Shown one piece after another: positions 47,960-57,823 of a DNA stretch of 64,000 nt. Both the position numbers and the translations under genes were made by a program. How positions within the stretch are numbered: the stretch's first letter is position 1; every line of letters begins with the position of its first letter. This stretch comes from Gossypium raimondii. Lineage: Eukaryota > Streptophyta > Magnoliopsida > Malvales > Malvaceae. Below the pieces are notes generated by a model that was not told the origin of the DNA, made no database searches, and saw only the letters and a program-made list of their open reading frames with translations. The DNA lies in NCBI RefSeq assembly GCF_025698545.1, contig NC_068576.1:16004028-16068027 (forward strand). Reading direction: 5' to 3'.

Positions 47960-48575
47960 AATAGTGTGAGCTATGGTCCTCTATCCAACTAGTCTCTTAT
48001 TACCACCTCTACTACTATCACGACCTCTAGAAGATGCAGATGTAGAACTTTGACTCTGAGAGACTTCAATCCTTCTCGGGCAATCTCTCAGCATATGCTC
48101 CTTAGAACCACATCGCAGGCAAGCTTCAATCACTCGCCAGTACTCTTCAGGGTGCCTATGATCGCAGTCCTCACAAAGCAAACAGGAGCTCTCGGTGCCT
48201 CATCAACACTAACCATAACACCTCTATATTGTTTGGGTTGACTCGATTGAGCACTTCTTTTTGACCCTATAAAATCTCAATCCCTCTTGGCCTGCCGACT
48301 AGACGCTCTAGAGGAATTAGAGGGTCTCTTACCAGATTCATTTGCCACAAATCGCGACGCTTCTACCTCAGTGCTATGGGCCACCAGTTAGACCTAAATG
48401 TCTTGATTCAACCCAAATCAGAACCTCTTGCAGAGATCCTTCTCAAAAGAATACCATCTCAAGCGCGTATTAATTGAGTCGCACAAACTCTGACTCATAG
48501 TCCGCTACTGACATATTCCCCTGAACCAAGTCAATGAACTCTCTCTTCCGGACCTCCATATATTGCTTGCCCAAA
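47960..48575 (-). pseudogene. Gag of the chromovirus, 5' truncated
   Basis: The CCHC zinc knuckle CLRCGSKEHMLRDC (about 48120-48079) is intact and precedes a Ser/Arg-rich tail. Upstream, the retrotransposon-Gag stretch (MEVRKREFIDLVQGNMSV, about 48560-48505) is broken by stops. Homology ends abruptly near 48575, where AT-rich DNA begins. The N-terminal Gag, primer-binding site and 5' LTR are therefore missing. Confidence 0.8.
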
Positions 48576-48667
48576 AATTATTATAAAATTATAAATATTA
48601 TAAAAAATAAAACTCTAATAAATTCTAATTTTAAAAAAATAATAATACATATTTAAAAGAAATATGG

Positions 48668-48991
48668 CAAGGGTATCAATCTAGAGAAAGCCATTAGGTT
48701 GGCTGACCCAGGAACCAGACGATTGAATTGATTTTTTTAATAATTTTTATTTTTTAATGTTTTATTTAATTGAATTGGATGGATCAATCAAACTAATAAA
48801 CTGGTGGCCTGATCAGTTCAGCCACTGGTCTGGTTCTAAAAACATTGATTAGAATATTTCATTATGACATATGCTAATAGTTGGATAATGAAAATTTGGT
48901 TTGATAGAAATATTAAAAAATAAAAAATTGATTTGACCACCCGATTCCTAGATCAATCAGTCTAATGGCTTTTCCCGGATCAATACCCTTG
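48668..48991. mobile_element. Foldback element, about 324 bp, with about 65-bp inverted ends
   Basis: The left arm from 48668 starts CAAGGGTATCAATC and includes AAAGCCATTAGGTTGGCTGA. The right arm ends GGATCAATACCCTTG at 48991. The arms are about 75% identical over 60-65 bp in inverted orientation. The interior is AT-rich with a diverged 'ggtctggttct' motif. No unambiguous target duplication was found. Confidence 0.6.
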
Positions 48992-49829
48992 TTGATTTTA
49001 GGCTAACTAGTCTAGTTCAAGTTTTTATGATTTTTTTATAATTTTATAATTTTATATCAATTTTAATATTTTTAATACTTTTAAAGAATTCTAAAACGTT
49101 TTTAACTTTAAATATTTTCAATAAGTTTTATTAATTTTATAAAAAATTTATAATTTATTAGATTTCTATATTTTTATAATATTTATAAGTTTTATATTTT
49201 TATAATTTTAATAAGTTTATATCAATTTTAATATTTTAAATATTTTTTATAACTTTTCTATTTTTTGATTTTTAATAATTTTTATATTTTAGTTAACGTC
49301 AAGGATTTAATTGAGTGTGAATAATTGATTTTTTTTACTTTTTAAGGGTTTTTGACATATAAATAATTTTATTTTATATTTTTATATGGCGTTTAAATTG
49401 TTTTCGTATGTTGCATTTATAAAAAAATTTAAATTTTTATTTAATGTTCTTGGATTATATTTGTATAATTTGCTATAATGATTTAATTTATAAACATAAG
49501 GTTTTGTATTAATGATTTTAATACAAACTTTTACACATTAATAAATTTTATATAGATAATTTGGTTCACGTATTCATATAGTGTTGGTGTTACTTTTGTA
49601 GATGTAATATTTTTATGTGATTTAAAATAATTATTGAATAAATTTGGATTTAGATTTAAATTTATTCCAAATTAATTATTTGCTCACTGGATTACAAGTT
49701 AATTTCCATGATTAAAATGCCATAATATGTCAATAATATTTTAAAACTTCAAAAATAATTAAATAATTATTTATTAATTGAAAATAACATACATTATTTA
49801 TAATCAAATAAATTATAAAAAATTGTAGA
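48992..49829. other. Very AT-rich stretch without genes
   Basis: Long A/T runs with short repeated 'ttataattttata'-like words. It may be the body of the Helitron-like element whose end lies at 49858. Confidence 0.4.
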
Positions 49830-49858
49830 TCCCCAGCAAAGCGGGGAGTTAAAACTAG
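49830..49858 (+). mobile_element. Helitron-like 3' terminus (hairpin plus CTAG)
   Basis: TCCCC and GGGGA (49830-49834 and 49843-49847) form a stem with inner GC pairs, followed 7 bases later by CTAG (49855-49858) and then T. Plant Helitrons end in a GC-rich hairpin a few bases before CTRR and insert between A and T. No 5' TC end with known flanks was identified, so the length of the element is unknown. Confidence 0.5.
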
Positions 49859-50324
49859 TGATATTTAAAATAAATATTTAACAACCGAAACTTTGATAGG
49901 TTGGATTATAATCCCTATTTATTTTAATTTTATTTGATTTATAAAATAGTATTTTTTAAATTGATTCTAATATCAATTATTTTGCTTTTAAAATTAAACT
50001 TATTATATTTTAATTTTGTACTCATATTATTAATGCAACTTACAAAATTTAAAAATAATTAATGTAATTTAATTAATATATAATTAATTCGTGCATTGCA
50101 TGAATAAATCAATTAATTTAGCATAAATTGAATGTTATGAAAGCAAATTGTGAGTTAAATATTTGTTTTAAACTTGTAAACTTTTTTCTTTTAAAAATAT
50201 TTTATTAATATACTCCAATATTTACTAAATTAGATATATTATTACTCACAAATTAAAATTGAATTAATTTTTTTAATTTTACAAATCAAATCTTTATTAT
50301 TGGAATTCAGATCCGACCTAGGCA

Positions 50325-50368
<44 letters not shown>

Positions 50369-50969
50369 GAAAGTAAATCTAAAGCAAATCGGATATAAAT
50401 AACAGGAAGCGGAAAACAAAAGAAGATAGCTAAATCTGTCTAAATATCCAAATATCTGTTAGTTTGGATATATATTCAATGAATAAATCTAATTAAAAAT
50501 ATTTATATTTTAAAAAATCTAATAATTAATAAATCGAGGATCATACCAATAACTTTTAAAATGAGAATATGATAATCCAAATGTTTTTAACCTTTAGATA
50601 AAATTTAATTCTATCAAGCTAGTCGATTGAGTCTTAATTTGGTTAGTATCGATATTGCTGCTAGTGCAAGAAAACATGGTTTGAGATCGTTGAAGTGCAT
50701 TTATCTTTCTATTTATGAGATGAGAGATTATGAATAGTTCTAAGAATTATATATATATTCTTCCAAGCCGTGGAGCAATGTTGGGTGTTGTGGGTTTTAT
50801 CTTAGCTAGATAGATTAAATCATAAATATACGATTTTATCACATAAATTTAGAAATAAACTAGAAGGTAAGGTATTATTGAAGTTAAAATATGTCATTAG
50901 TCTCTATACTCTTCGTAAATTTAAAATTTAATTTATATATATTTAGAAATTTAGTTCCTCTACTTTTAA
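49859..50969. other. Non-genic AT-rich interval
   Basis: No gene seen. It includes the (AT)n tract at 50327-50362. Confidence 0.4.
50327..50362. repeat. (AT)18 microsatellite
   Basis: An uninterrupted AT dinucleotide run of 36 bases. Confidence 0.95.
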
Positions 50970-51567
50970 GGGTGCATTTGATTGCCAAAAATGTTTTCCG
51001 TAAAATGATTTCGGAAAATGTTTTACTTTTTCGTAAAATGATTCTTGGAAAATATTTTCTAGTGTTTGATTGAATCTATGTAAAATATTTTCATTGTTTG
51101 ATGATTTCTGAAAATATTTTCCGGAAAAGTTGTTTTACATATATTAATATATAAATAAATTTTATATTTTAAATTGTTTTTACATATATTGCAATGATTT
51201 ATTTATAATAATACTCAATTATTAAGCTACAATATTAATCGTTATAAATTGAAAAAACTAATATCAAATAAATTATTTGTAATTGCGTTAAAAACAAGTA
51301 TTGAATAATTATAAATTGCTTGAAACCACAATGAATACTAGAAATAATATTATCCAAATACATAATTAGTAGTTTACCACATAGTAACAACATTGTCCAA
51401 GTGCATAATATTACACCACATAAAAGTATCAATATCTTGATACGGTGTCTTGATTCTTTCTCTATTTATGAAGTTTATTTATGAAGTTTACTTGTACAAG
51501 AGATGTCTGAAAATGCGTAGAACTAGAAGAAAAAAACAAAAATCAGAAACAACGTTGTTACTTCCTG

Positions 51568-51759
51568 TCATAATGAATCTTTTATCAGTTGAACTAGTTC
51601 TTTGATGAAACCTTTTCCTTGGTTTTCTGAATCTTCAAAACCTTCTTCAAAACCTCCATAGGCACGGTTCACAGTCCTCCTATTCCTAGGTAACCTAGAC
51701 CTCTTGTATTCCGCAGGTCTCAAGTGAGGAATTTGCACATTGAGCAATACCATATACAT
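51568..51759 (-). pseudogene. Captured fragment of ribosomal protein eL34 in a 63-codon chimeric ORF
   Basis: Residues 10-36 of this small frame (51732-51652) read IPHLRPAEYKRSR followed by NRRTVNRAYGG, which is characteristic of eukaryotic ribosomal protein eL34 (about 120 aa, large subunit). The match ends at the GG, and the following 27 residues (FEEGFEDSENQGKGF...) are unrelated. The N-terminal about 45 residues and the C-terminal helix of eL34 are absent, so it cannot work as a ribosomal protein. Whether the chimeric frame is translated is unknown. Confidence 0.85.
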
Positions 51760-52139
51760 CAGGAAGATAGAATATTATGATCAAATGAGAAAATAAACAT
51801 GCTAAATATCAGTTAGCAAAGTGAAACAAGATAGTAAGCAATGGAATTTAAGTTGATTTGTTTGACTTCTATGGCATAGTCCATGAACATCATAAGTAAG
51901 AATTGATGCTATGTCTGCATACGAAAGTTAAATTTTACATTTTATTCACTCATTCGCATTTGGAAATCATTCGCATACAAATTTGTTCTGTTTCAAGAAA
52001 TATCCAGAGTTGCAATGTAAATCATCATGCAAGTCTAAGCATACTCAGCAACCAAAGACGACTGTGCTCAATCTGATATGTAAACATTAGTTGCTCAAAC
52101 AATCTCATAACAAGGGTACTAAAAACCGAACATTCATAC

Positions 52140-52261
52140 CTTCGGGGTGAGCCATTTTTCGCATAGCAATGAGCAATCATGATAGGCATTGAAATCTTGA
52201 ATCCGGTGATGTTGATGGTCATGTCAATCTTGCTAACATCAATAAGAATGCGGGTTGAAAC
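52140..52261 (-). pseudogene. Captured exon of glycolate oxidase ((S)-2-hydroxy-acid oxidase)
   Basis: The exon reads PRILIDVSKIDM and then GFKISMPIMIA, followed by a shifted HPEG end. These are hallmark stretches of the FMN-dependent peroxisomal glycolate oxidase. Both splice borders survive: acceptor TTATGATAG before 52261 and donor G|GTATGAATG after 52140. An indel after PIMIA disrupts the frame. In plants the full enzyme (about 370 aa) acts in photorespiration; this single exon lacks the catalytic His and most of the barrel. Confidence 0.85.
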
Positions 52262-52593
52262 CTATCATAAAATAAATGAACCGAATAATTAAATGAAAAG
52301 ATAAAACTAAAACTACTATATAACCCACAAAGAAAAAGATTGCCGAAAACTTGGAAGTATGGTCAAATATGAACAATAAACACCGAAATTAAGCAAAGGG
52401 TTAAAGCAATAAAACTCCATAAGTATCGTGATTTGGAAGGAGAAGAAGTAGGATTTATTGAAGTTGTGGAGAACCCCCAAGCCATTTCTTCATAAACAAC
52501 AAAAACACAATAGATGATATGTACAAAGTAATGATTCAAAATCAAGAAAACAAGAGAAAAACCAAGTATGCAAATAATTTAAGGAAGACATAC

Positions 52594-52685
52594 TTTCTTT
52601 CCATTCCCAAACTCGTTTTCAAATTCATCTCTCGCCCATTCTACCCTTTTTATTCCTTCGAAGCCAACATTCTTTCCACAACCAA
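52594..52685 (-). pseudogene. Exon-like stretch of unknown origin inside the TAA-flanked element
   Basis: A 92-base open segment on the minus strand is bounded by an acceptor (TTTTCCCAG) and a donor (GTATGTC). It reads VGCGKNVGFEG and then VEWARDEFENEF. I do not recognise the parent gene. Spacing and strand agree with the neighbouring captured exons. Confidence 0.4.
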
Positions 52686-52915
52686 CTGGGAAAAGAAAAG
52701 TAAAATAGGTTCAATTATATATTCCCATTCAACAGATACAACATATATACTCATTCTCTACACGTAACATTATGTATAAAGAGGCGGTGATATAAATCAA
52801 CAACAAAGATGAAAACATTATATTTACAAAAGATTACTAGAGATAATACAACCATAAAGATCAATCTTTTTTCCGTAAAACATTATATCGAACATTATAT
52901 CGAACACACACGGCG

Positions 52916-53415
52916 TTACGAAATATTACTTTGATTACAAAGCCCATTAATCAAAGTTGAAAAATTACAACATCGCTTAACACCTAACTTCAAAGATTTT
53001 CCCCAAAACGAAAACCCAAAATCAATTCAACCTAATTGACAAAAGCAATTAATCGAGATGGTCACGAATAAACATCATGGGAAACGCCTAATAATTCCAT
53101 CGGCTACACATAGAAACAACAATGGCATAATGTTTCATTCTAACAATGGTCGCAAATAATTTAGTGAATTCCACAATTGAAGGCTTTGGGTACTTTTCAA
53201 TCATCTTATTGAACAAACTCAAAGCATGATCAACATTATCGAAGCGGTGGTCTGCTTTTTCCTTTCCTCTAACAGCATGGACATGGGTTTCTTACTTAGG
53301 CAATCGATGTGGGTAGCAATGGTGTTAGAAGAAGAAGAAAAGAGTGGAAATTAGAAAGATGGCTTCCAAGATTAACAACCGAACGAAGAATAAAAGAAGA
53401 AGGAAGCTTACCCAT
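52916..53415 (-). pseudogene. Captured 5' part of a restorer-type PPR gene
   Basis: It starts MGKLPSSFILRSVVNL at 53415, a targeting-peptide-like leader (LLLLTPLLPTS), then FDNVDHALSLFNKMIEKYPK, PSIVEFTKLFATIVRMKHYA and, near the end, NFSTLINGLC. This is the N-terminus and first two to three repeats of a P-class, Rf-like PPR protein. Such proteins bind organellar RNA. A lost base near CSRWNY shifts the frame, another shift lies near 53260, and stops follow, so no PPR protein is made. The rest of the gene is missing. Confidence 0.85.
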
Positions 53416-53820
53416 CATTTGAAAGCAAAATGGCGTGTAGTAGCGACCAAAAAGAAATGAAAAATAAACGAGCATAAAAGCCAAAAAGAAATGAAAATAA
53501 ACGAAGTAATCAGTGAAAAATAGAATTGCAACGTATCAATGACGGTTTCCAATTCTGAACCAAAATGAAGCTTTCAAGAACGGAAATTTGAAGGAATGAA
53601 GGAAGGGAGAAGAATGGATGAAGGGAGAAGAATGCCTGAGAGCTTTAGGAAAATGTCTTACGGAGATTGAATCGGTAAGACAATTTCCCAAAAATTGTAA
53701 GGCATTTTTCCGTGTTTTGGAGTTGATTTTTCAAAAGGAAAATATTTTCCTCCAATCAAGCACTGAAAAATGGGGAAAACCAATTCCGGAAAATATTTTC
53801 CCCTATCAAACAGACCCTAA

Positions 53821-54054
53821 GATTTTAAAATTCATGTGCAACTGTTTATTAAAATTATTTTATTATATCCAGATTCAATACATCCTTTTTTTTAGTTATA
53901 TGACTATTAAGTAAGTTTTTTTTTAATTTCAAAATATTACACTAATAGATTTAACAAAAGAATTTAAAATATTAATAATTGAACCTAAATTTTAAAATGG
54001 GACTAAATTATTAAAAATAAAAATATAAAGAATAAATTTTAAATTTACAAAAAA
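53821..54054. other. AT-rich flank
   Basis: No feature recognised. Confidence 0.4.
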
Positions 54055-54585
54055 TTATAAACTTATTACGTATTTTAACCCTTTCTTTGTGAATCTTGTG
54101 GATTTCAAAGGTTTCCCTACACCTCTTCCAAAAAGTATATTCTTACGCCTCTTTGAGCACTCCAAATGCCGCCTGCAGCAATCAGCCTTTGTCTGTCTAG
54201 CGCCGGAAAGGCCCCCAAACCCAACCGCCTCCCAAATTTCCCAGTCCCTTTTTTTAATATTATATTTGTATAATAATTGTGGATAACTATGACGAGAAAT
54301 TTCGATGAATGACACCATCACCATGTTTATGATTGGAATTTGGACGATGGAGAATGAATGTGACGCGCTAGCTTCAGAAGGTGGGGGACACGATGCAATG
54401 ACCATGGAAGAAAATTTGGTATTTGAGGGATAAATCATAAATGGACGACCCTTAAAGGTGAAACTTAGGTACGCCAGTCGCACTCTCCCTTCCTTTTGTT
54501 GCTTCTGCTCTAACAGTTTTTTCTCCAATTGAAAATGAAGGCATACACTCATCGCCACGTATTTGCCTTGCAAAAACTTTCCCAT
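54055..54585 (-). CDS. Hypothetical 176-codon ORF
   Basis: An ATG-started frame at 54585 (MGKFLQGKYVAMSVCLHF) stays open to 54055. Composition is less AT-rich than the flanks, with basic stretches (KKLLEQKQQKEGR, CCRRHLECSKRRKN). No domain, signal peptide or membrane span is recognised. No TATA box or poly(A) signal was confirmed. It could be a real lineage-specific gene, an exon or leader of a decayed gene, or chance. Confidence is low because length alone supports it. Confidence 0.3.
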   Translation of the reverse strand: MGKFLQGKYVAMSVCLHFQLEKKLLEQKQQKEGRVRLAYLSFTFKGRPFMIYPSNTKFSSMVIASCPPPSEASASHSFSIVQIPIINMVMVSFIEISRHSYPQLLYKYNIKKRDWEIWEAVGFGGLSGARQTKADCCRRHLECSKRRKNILFGRGVGKPLKSTRFTKKGLKYVISL

Positions 54586-55701
54586 ATCCTATTGGCATTT
54601 CAAAATTCAAGAGTTACAAGTTTTATTATTATTGAGATGTACTTATTTTATTTTCTTATATAAAGTTAATTTATTTAATTAAATGTTTGTAATAATTAAT
54701 TTTGATTAGAATTATTTATATAAGTAATCATAATTTTAAAGCGATATTTTCTAAATTAAATTATTAAATTTTTAAAAAATAATTAAATAGTTAATTAAGT
54801 CTTTCGATAAATTTACTTTAAATTTATCTTAAACTCTTCATATGAATTTAATTTTGATTATATTTGTACGGAGATTTATTATGATTAGGTAGTTATAATG
54901 AAATTCAAAATTAAGTTATATCATATCTCTAAAAGAAAATTTTTTCCGCAATATTGATTTTTGGTCCACAATACTATTACCTAAAAGATATGGAGGTCAT
55001 TATTACTTAAGAGTTTTATTACCATGATTGAGTTTTCATAAGAGCTAGTAAGTGTTAGGATAGACACAGTATACTTCCATACTTAATCCTTATATTAAAC
55101 AATCAAAGCAGAAAAACAATACTCCAAATTACATATTCTCCTGGTTGGTTGAATACATGGGTCATGATTCTAGTTAGAAATACAGTAATATCATAGTTAG
55201 AATGTGGATTATGATGTTTTAAGAATTCTTGCATGCCATAAAAGCACCTAGCAACTTTTTCCAAACATTTAAATTCATAGTTGTTAGATGATTTATCTAA
55301 ATTTCACTTTCGAAGCCAAACAAAACTAAATTCTAAAATGCATCACAGGATAATTTAAAAAAAAAACTGTACCCATCATCATGAATTGGGAAATGTTTCA
55401 ATAATTTTGATTTATTCATTTCATACATTCAATACTAAACACAAAGAAGAAAGATACAAAGTAGTAAAAAAGAAGATGATTTTAAAGATTACCGACCAAC
55501 TTTCATTTTTCTCCTCCTTTTAACAGTTTAAATACTGTAAAGCAAAACATAAGAGAGAGAATTCCAGTGCCGGTAATTTACAAAAACTCACCGGAAAATT
55601 ATTTTCCGAGAAAACCCATCCTCAGAAGTACATCAGAAAACGTGGTAGTGAAGAAGAATATTACAGTCAGACTTTTTCTCTTTTTTAAAATAATTTTCTC
55701 T
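54586..55701. other. AT-rich interval and 3' UTR of the LBD gene
   Basis: No further gene. A minus-strand AATAAA (plus-strand TTTATT at 55411-55416) lies about 290 bases past the LBD stop and could be its poly(A) signal. Confidence 0.45.
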
Positions 55702-56485
55702 TCAAACAAACAAGTTTAATAACTTAATTCTATCTGTTTCTCCACCTTGTCGTTGTTGATCTGCAAACCCACTTTCAAAACACGTCGTCGTAACAGATTC
55801 CTCCGAGTTCAATGACGGAGTCCCCGGTCGTCTGTTATCCGGAAGCCGGTTGCCTGTGGAGCTTGGAGTCAAGCAAAGATCTAGATCGGACGGCTGAAAT
55901 TTACTGAATTCTTCAACTTTTATGCGCTTAGGTGAAACCTTAGATCTTGAAGTGGAAAACCGACAGGTTGAATTAAATTTTGTTTCTGTTTCTTGCAACT
56001 TCAACATGCACGTAATCTTAGTAGCTTCCGATTTTTCACCGGATGCTGGTGTGGGAGCCATAAGTTCAGGCACCGCCAGTACAGTTCCTCCTCGTAAGAC
56101 AGTTTCAACTGCCGCTTGGCAAACATGCCAGTTCCCTGTCCATAAAAGTCCGACAGCTCCGTTCACTGGATTCACTGTTCTACCACAAGCTTCGAACAAC
56201 AGTGATTGGAACAAAACTGATCGAAAGTTTCATAAAAAAAAATCAAACCAAAACTCAGAAATATATGACAGAGAAAAGGAAAGTTGAGCGCGGATATATA
56301 CCAGAACGTTGAGATTCTGGAACGGCAGAGATGAAGGACATGAGCCCCGCACGGCCAAAGAACTTGGCGACGAAAATAGTGGCATGGCCTTGCGCTTCAG
56401 GGCTGTCGATCCATTGCAGACAAGGTCGTAAAATACATGACTCGCTGCATCCTTTTCGTAAGACGCGGCACCCGTTGCAACTCAT
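55702..56485 (-). CDS. Class II LOB-domain (LBD) transcription factor, LBD37-42 group, 232 aa
   Basis: A plant-specific nuclear DNA-binding protein. Exons 56485-56302 and 56216-55702 are joined at GT-AG borders, 699 bp in all. The zinc-finger-like C-block is C3-x2-C6-x6-C13-x3-C17 (CNGCRVLRKGCSESC). The GAS block is AKFFGRAGLMSFISAVPE, and the conserved RTVNPVNGAVGLLWTGNW follows. There is no leucine-zipper coil, which marks class II. The variable C-terminus holds LDLCL at residues 173-177, an LxLxL EAR motif that recruits TOPLESS-type corepressors, so a repressor role is likely. The sequence is closest in style to LBD40/41/42. In Arabidopsis, class II members act in nitrogen response (LBD37-39) or hypoxia (LBD41). 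The gene looks intact. Confidence 0.95.
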
Positions 56486-56582
56486 GACTCAACAACACCA
56501 ACAATCACTGCTCTTCCCTCCCTTATGCCAAAAGTTTCCCAGGGTTGACCGTTGGTTTACAAGAAACAGAAAAGAAAATTAT

Positions 56583-56600
56583 ACATATAATATATATAAG
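56583..56600 (-). promoter_or_regulatory. TATA box of the LBD gene
   Basis: On the minus strand a CTTATATATATTATAT run lies about 100-115 bases upstream of the ATG at 56485, a plausible TATA position with a leader of about 75 bases. Confidence 0.5.
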
Positions 56601-57257
56601 GGAAATGAAACTGGCAGTGTAGGGGAAGAGAGGGAGAACTGAGAAGGGAAATTAAGGGTGGGAAGGGAAAGCCTTTGGAGGGTTTTAAAGGCAACAAAAA
56701 GGGTTGAAATCAAACTCAAGGGTAAGGAGGGTTGAGTTAACTTGGTTTAGGGATTACATCATATTTATAATTTTTTTAATATTTAAATCTGAATTCGCAC
56801 ACTAATTATTCACCTTAATTAATATCGCCAGAATAAATGATTATAAAAGTTTTACATTGGATATTCAAAGTCCATGGTTAAAGTCTTGACATATTCCTCG
56901 TTCAGTTTATGATACACCAATATATATAAATATATGAATATTATTAGAATTGAATTTATATATAAATAAAAAGAGAAGTTGGCTGCATACAAAAAGCTTA
57001 GTCCGCATTGCAAGCCTTAGGTGGGTTTATAGGGGAAAGTGCGGTGAAGTGTTTGTTGGGATGAGGGGAAATGCGGTGACGGAGGTTAGATTCCAAAGTC
57101 TTGGGCGGAAACGGCTCCTTGTTTCCGCGGATGGTCGCCTCTTTAACATTAAAACAATTATATATTCTTTTTCATTTTAATAAAAGGTTACCGTTCTTAG
57201 TTATTACGTCATTAAAAATAAATATACAAGGTCTGTTTTAATAGAAGAGTTATTTTT
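56601..57257. other. Upstream region of the LBD gene
   Basis: A purine-rich stretch (56630-56740) followed by AT-rich DNA. A plus-strand frame at 56950-57180 is GC-richer but has no recognised domain. Confidence 0.4.
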
Positions 57258-57823
57258 AAGGGTAAATTGCATCATTAGACACTAAATTCTAAGTAAATTT
57301 TCATTTTAGATTTTTAATTAAAAAAATTACATTTTGGTCATTGAACTATTCAAAGTTTTCATTTAAGTTATTGGGATGATAAAATTGATACTGTATGACT
57401 TTCTCTTTTTGCACTATATGGATAAATTGAAAGCTCTCTTTCCCCTTCTTTTATACAATTTAGTTTTTTTTTTGAAACAACTTTAAACGTAAAAAATCTA
57501 CAAACCACGGTTCAAACAAGTTTTTTCTTCGATCTCATGTATTAACCGTCAGATTGACTTGGACCTAAGATATGCTCTTCTACTAATTGATTAGTATTGA
57601 TCCACTGTACTGATTGTCGAGTTATCACTTGGAGCTCATTGGTCGAACCTTTTCTTTTTAAAAAGACTTAACAGACCAGTGACTTAAATAAAAACTTTTG
57701 AATAATTTAATAACTTAAATAAAAAACTTTCAAATAGTTTCGTGACCAAATTGTAACTTTTTTTAGTTAAGTAATCAAAACGAGAACTTACCCATAATTT
57801 AATGACTAATGGTGTAATTTACC
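57258..57823. mobile_element. Foldback MITE with about 115-bp terminal inverted repeats
   Basis: The left arm starts GGGTAAATTGCATCATTAG at 57260. The right arm ends ATGGTGTAATTTACC at 57823. Reverse-complemented, the right arm follows the left for about 115 bases, including TTACATTTTGGTCATTGAAC against TTACAATTTGGTCACGAAAC. The middle about 330 bp is unrelated. Long arms and no ORF fit a Mutator-like or foldback MITE; the target duplication is ambiguous because of T/A runs at both ends. Confidence 0.7.

Larger units (their letters stand above)
50970..53817 (-). mobile_element. PIF/Harbinger-like non-autonomous element carrying host gene fragments, 2.85 kb
   Basis: The left end reads GGGTGCATTTGATTGCC and the right end, reverse complemented, GGGTCTGTTTGATAGGGG. 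Over 31 bases the ends agree at about 24 positions, both running into AAAAT.TTTTCCG. TAA at 50967-50969 and 53818-53820 forms a 3-bp target duplication, as PIF/Harbinger elements make. Subterminal DNA repeats TTTTCCGGAAAA-like words. There is no transposase. The interior instead holds a PPR gene start, a glycolate oxidase exon, an eL34 exon and at least one unrecognised exon-like stretch, all on the minus strand. Confidence 0.8.

Noticed and set aside
50970..53817. Interpretation as a hAT element
   Set aside because: The 8 bp on each side do not match, whereas TAA matches exactly, and GGGTCTGTTTG-type ends fit PIF/Harbinger better.
55922..56287. Plus-strand 121-codon frame
   Set aside because: It is antisense to the LBD second exon and intron.
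56950..57180. 76-codon plus-strand frame with GC-richer middle
   Set aside because: There is no recognisable motif, the ends are AT-rich and there is no supporting signal.
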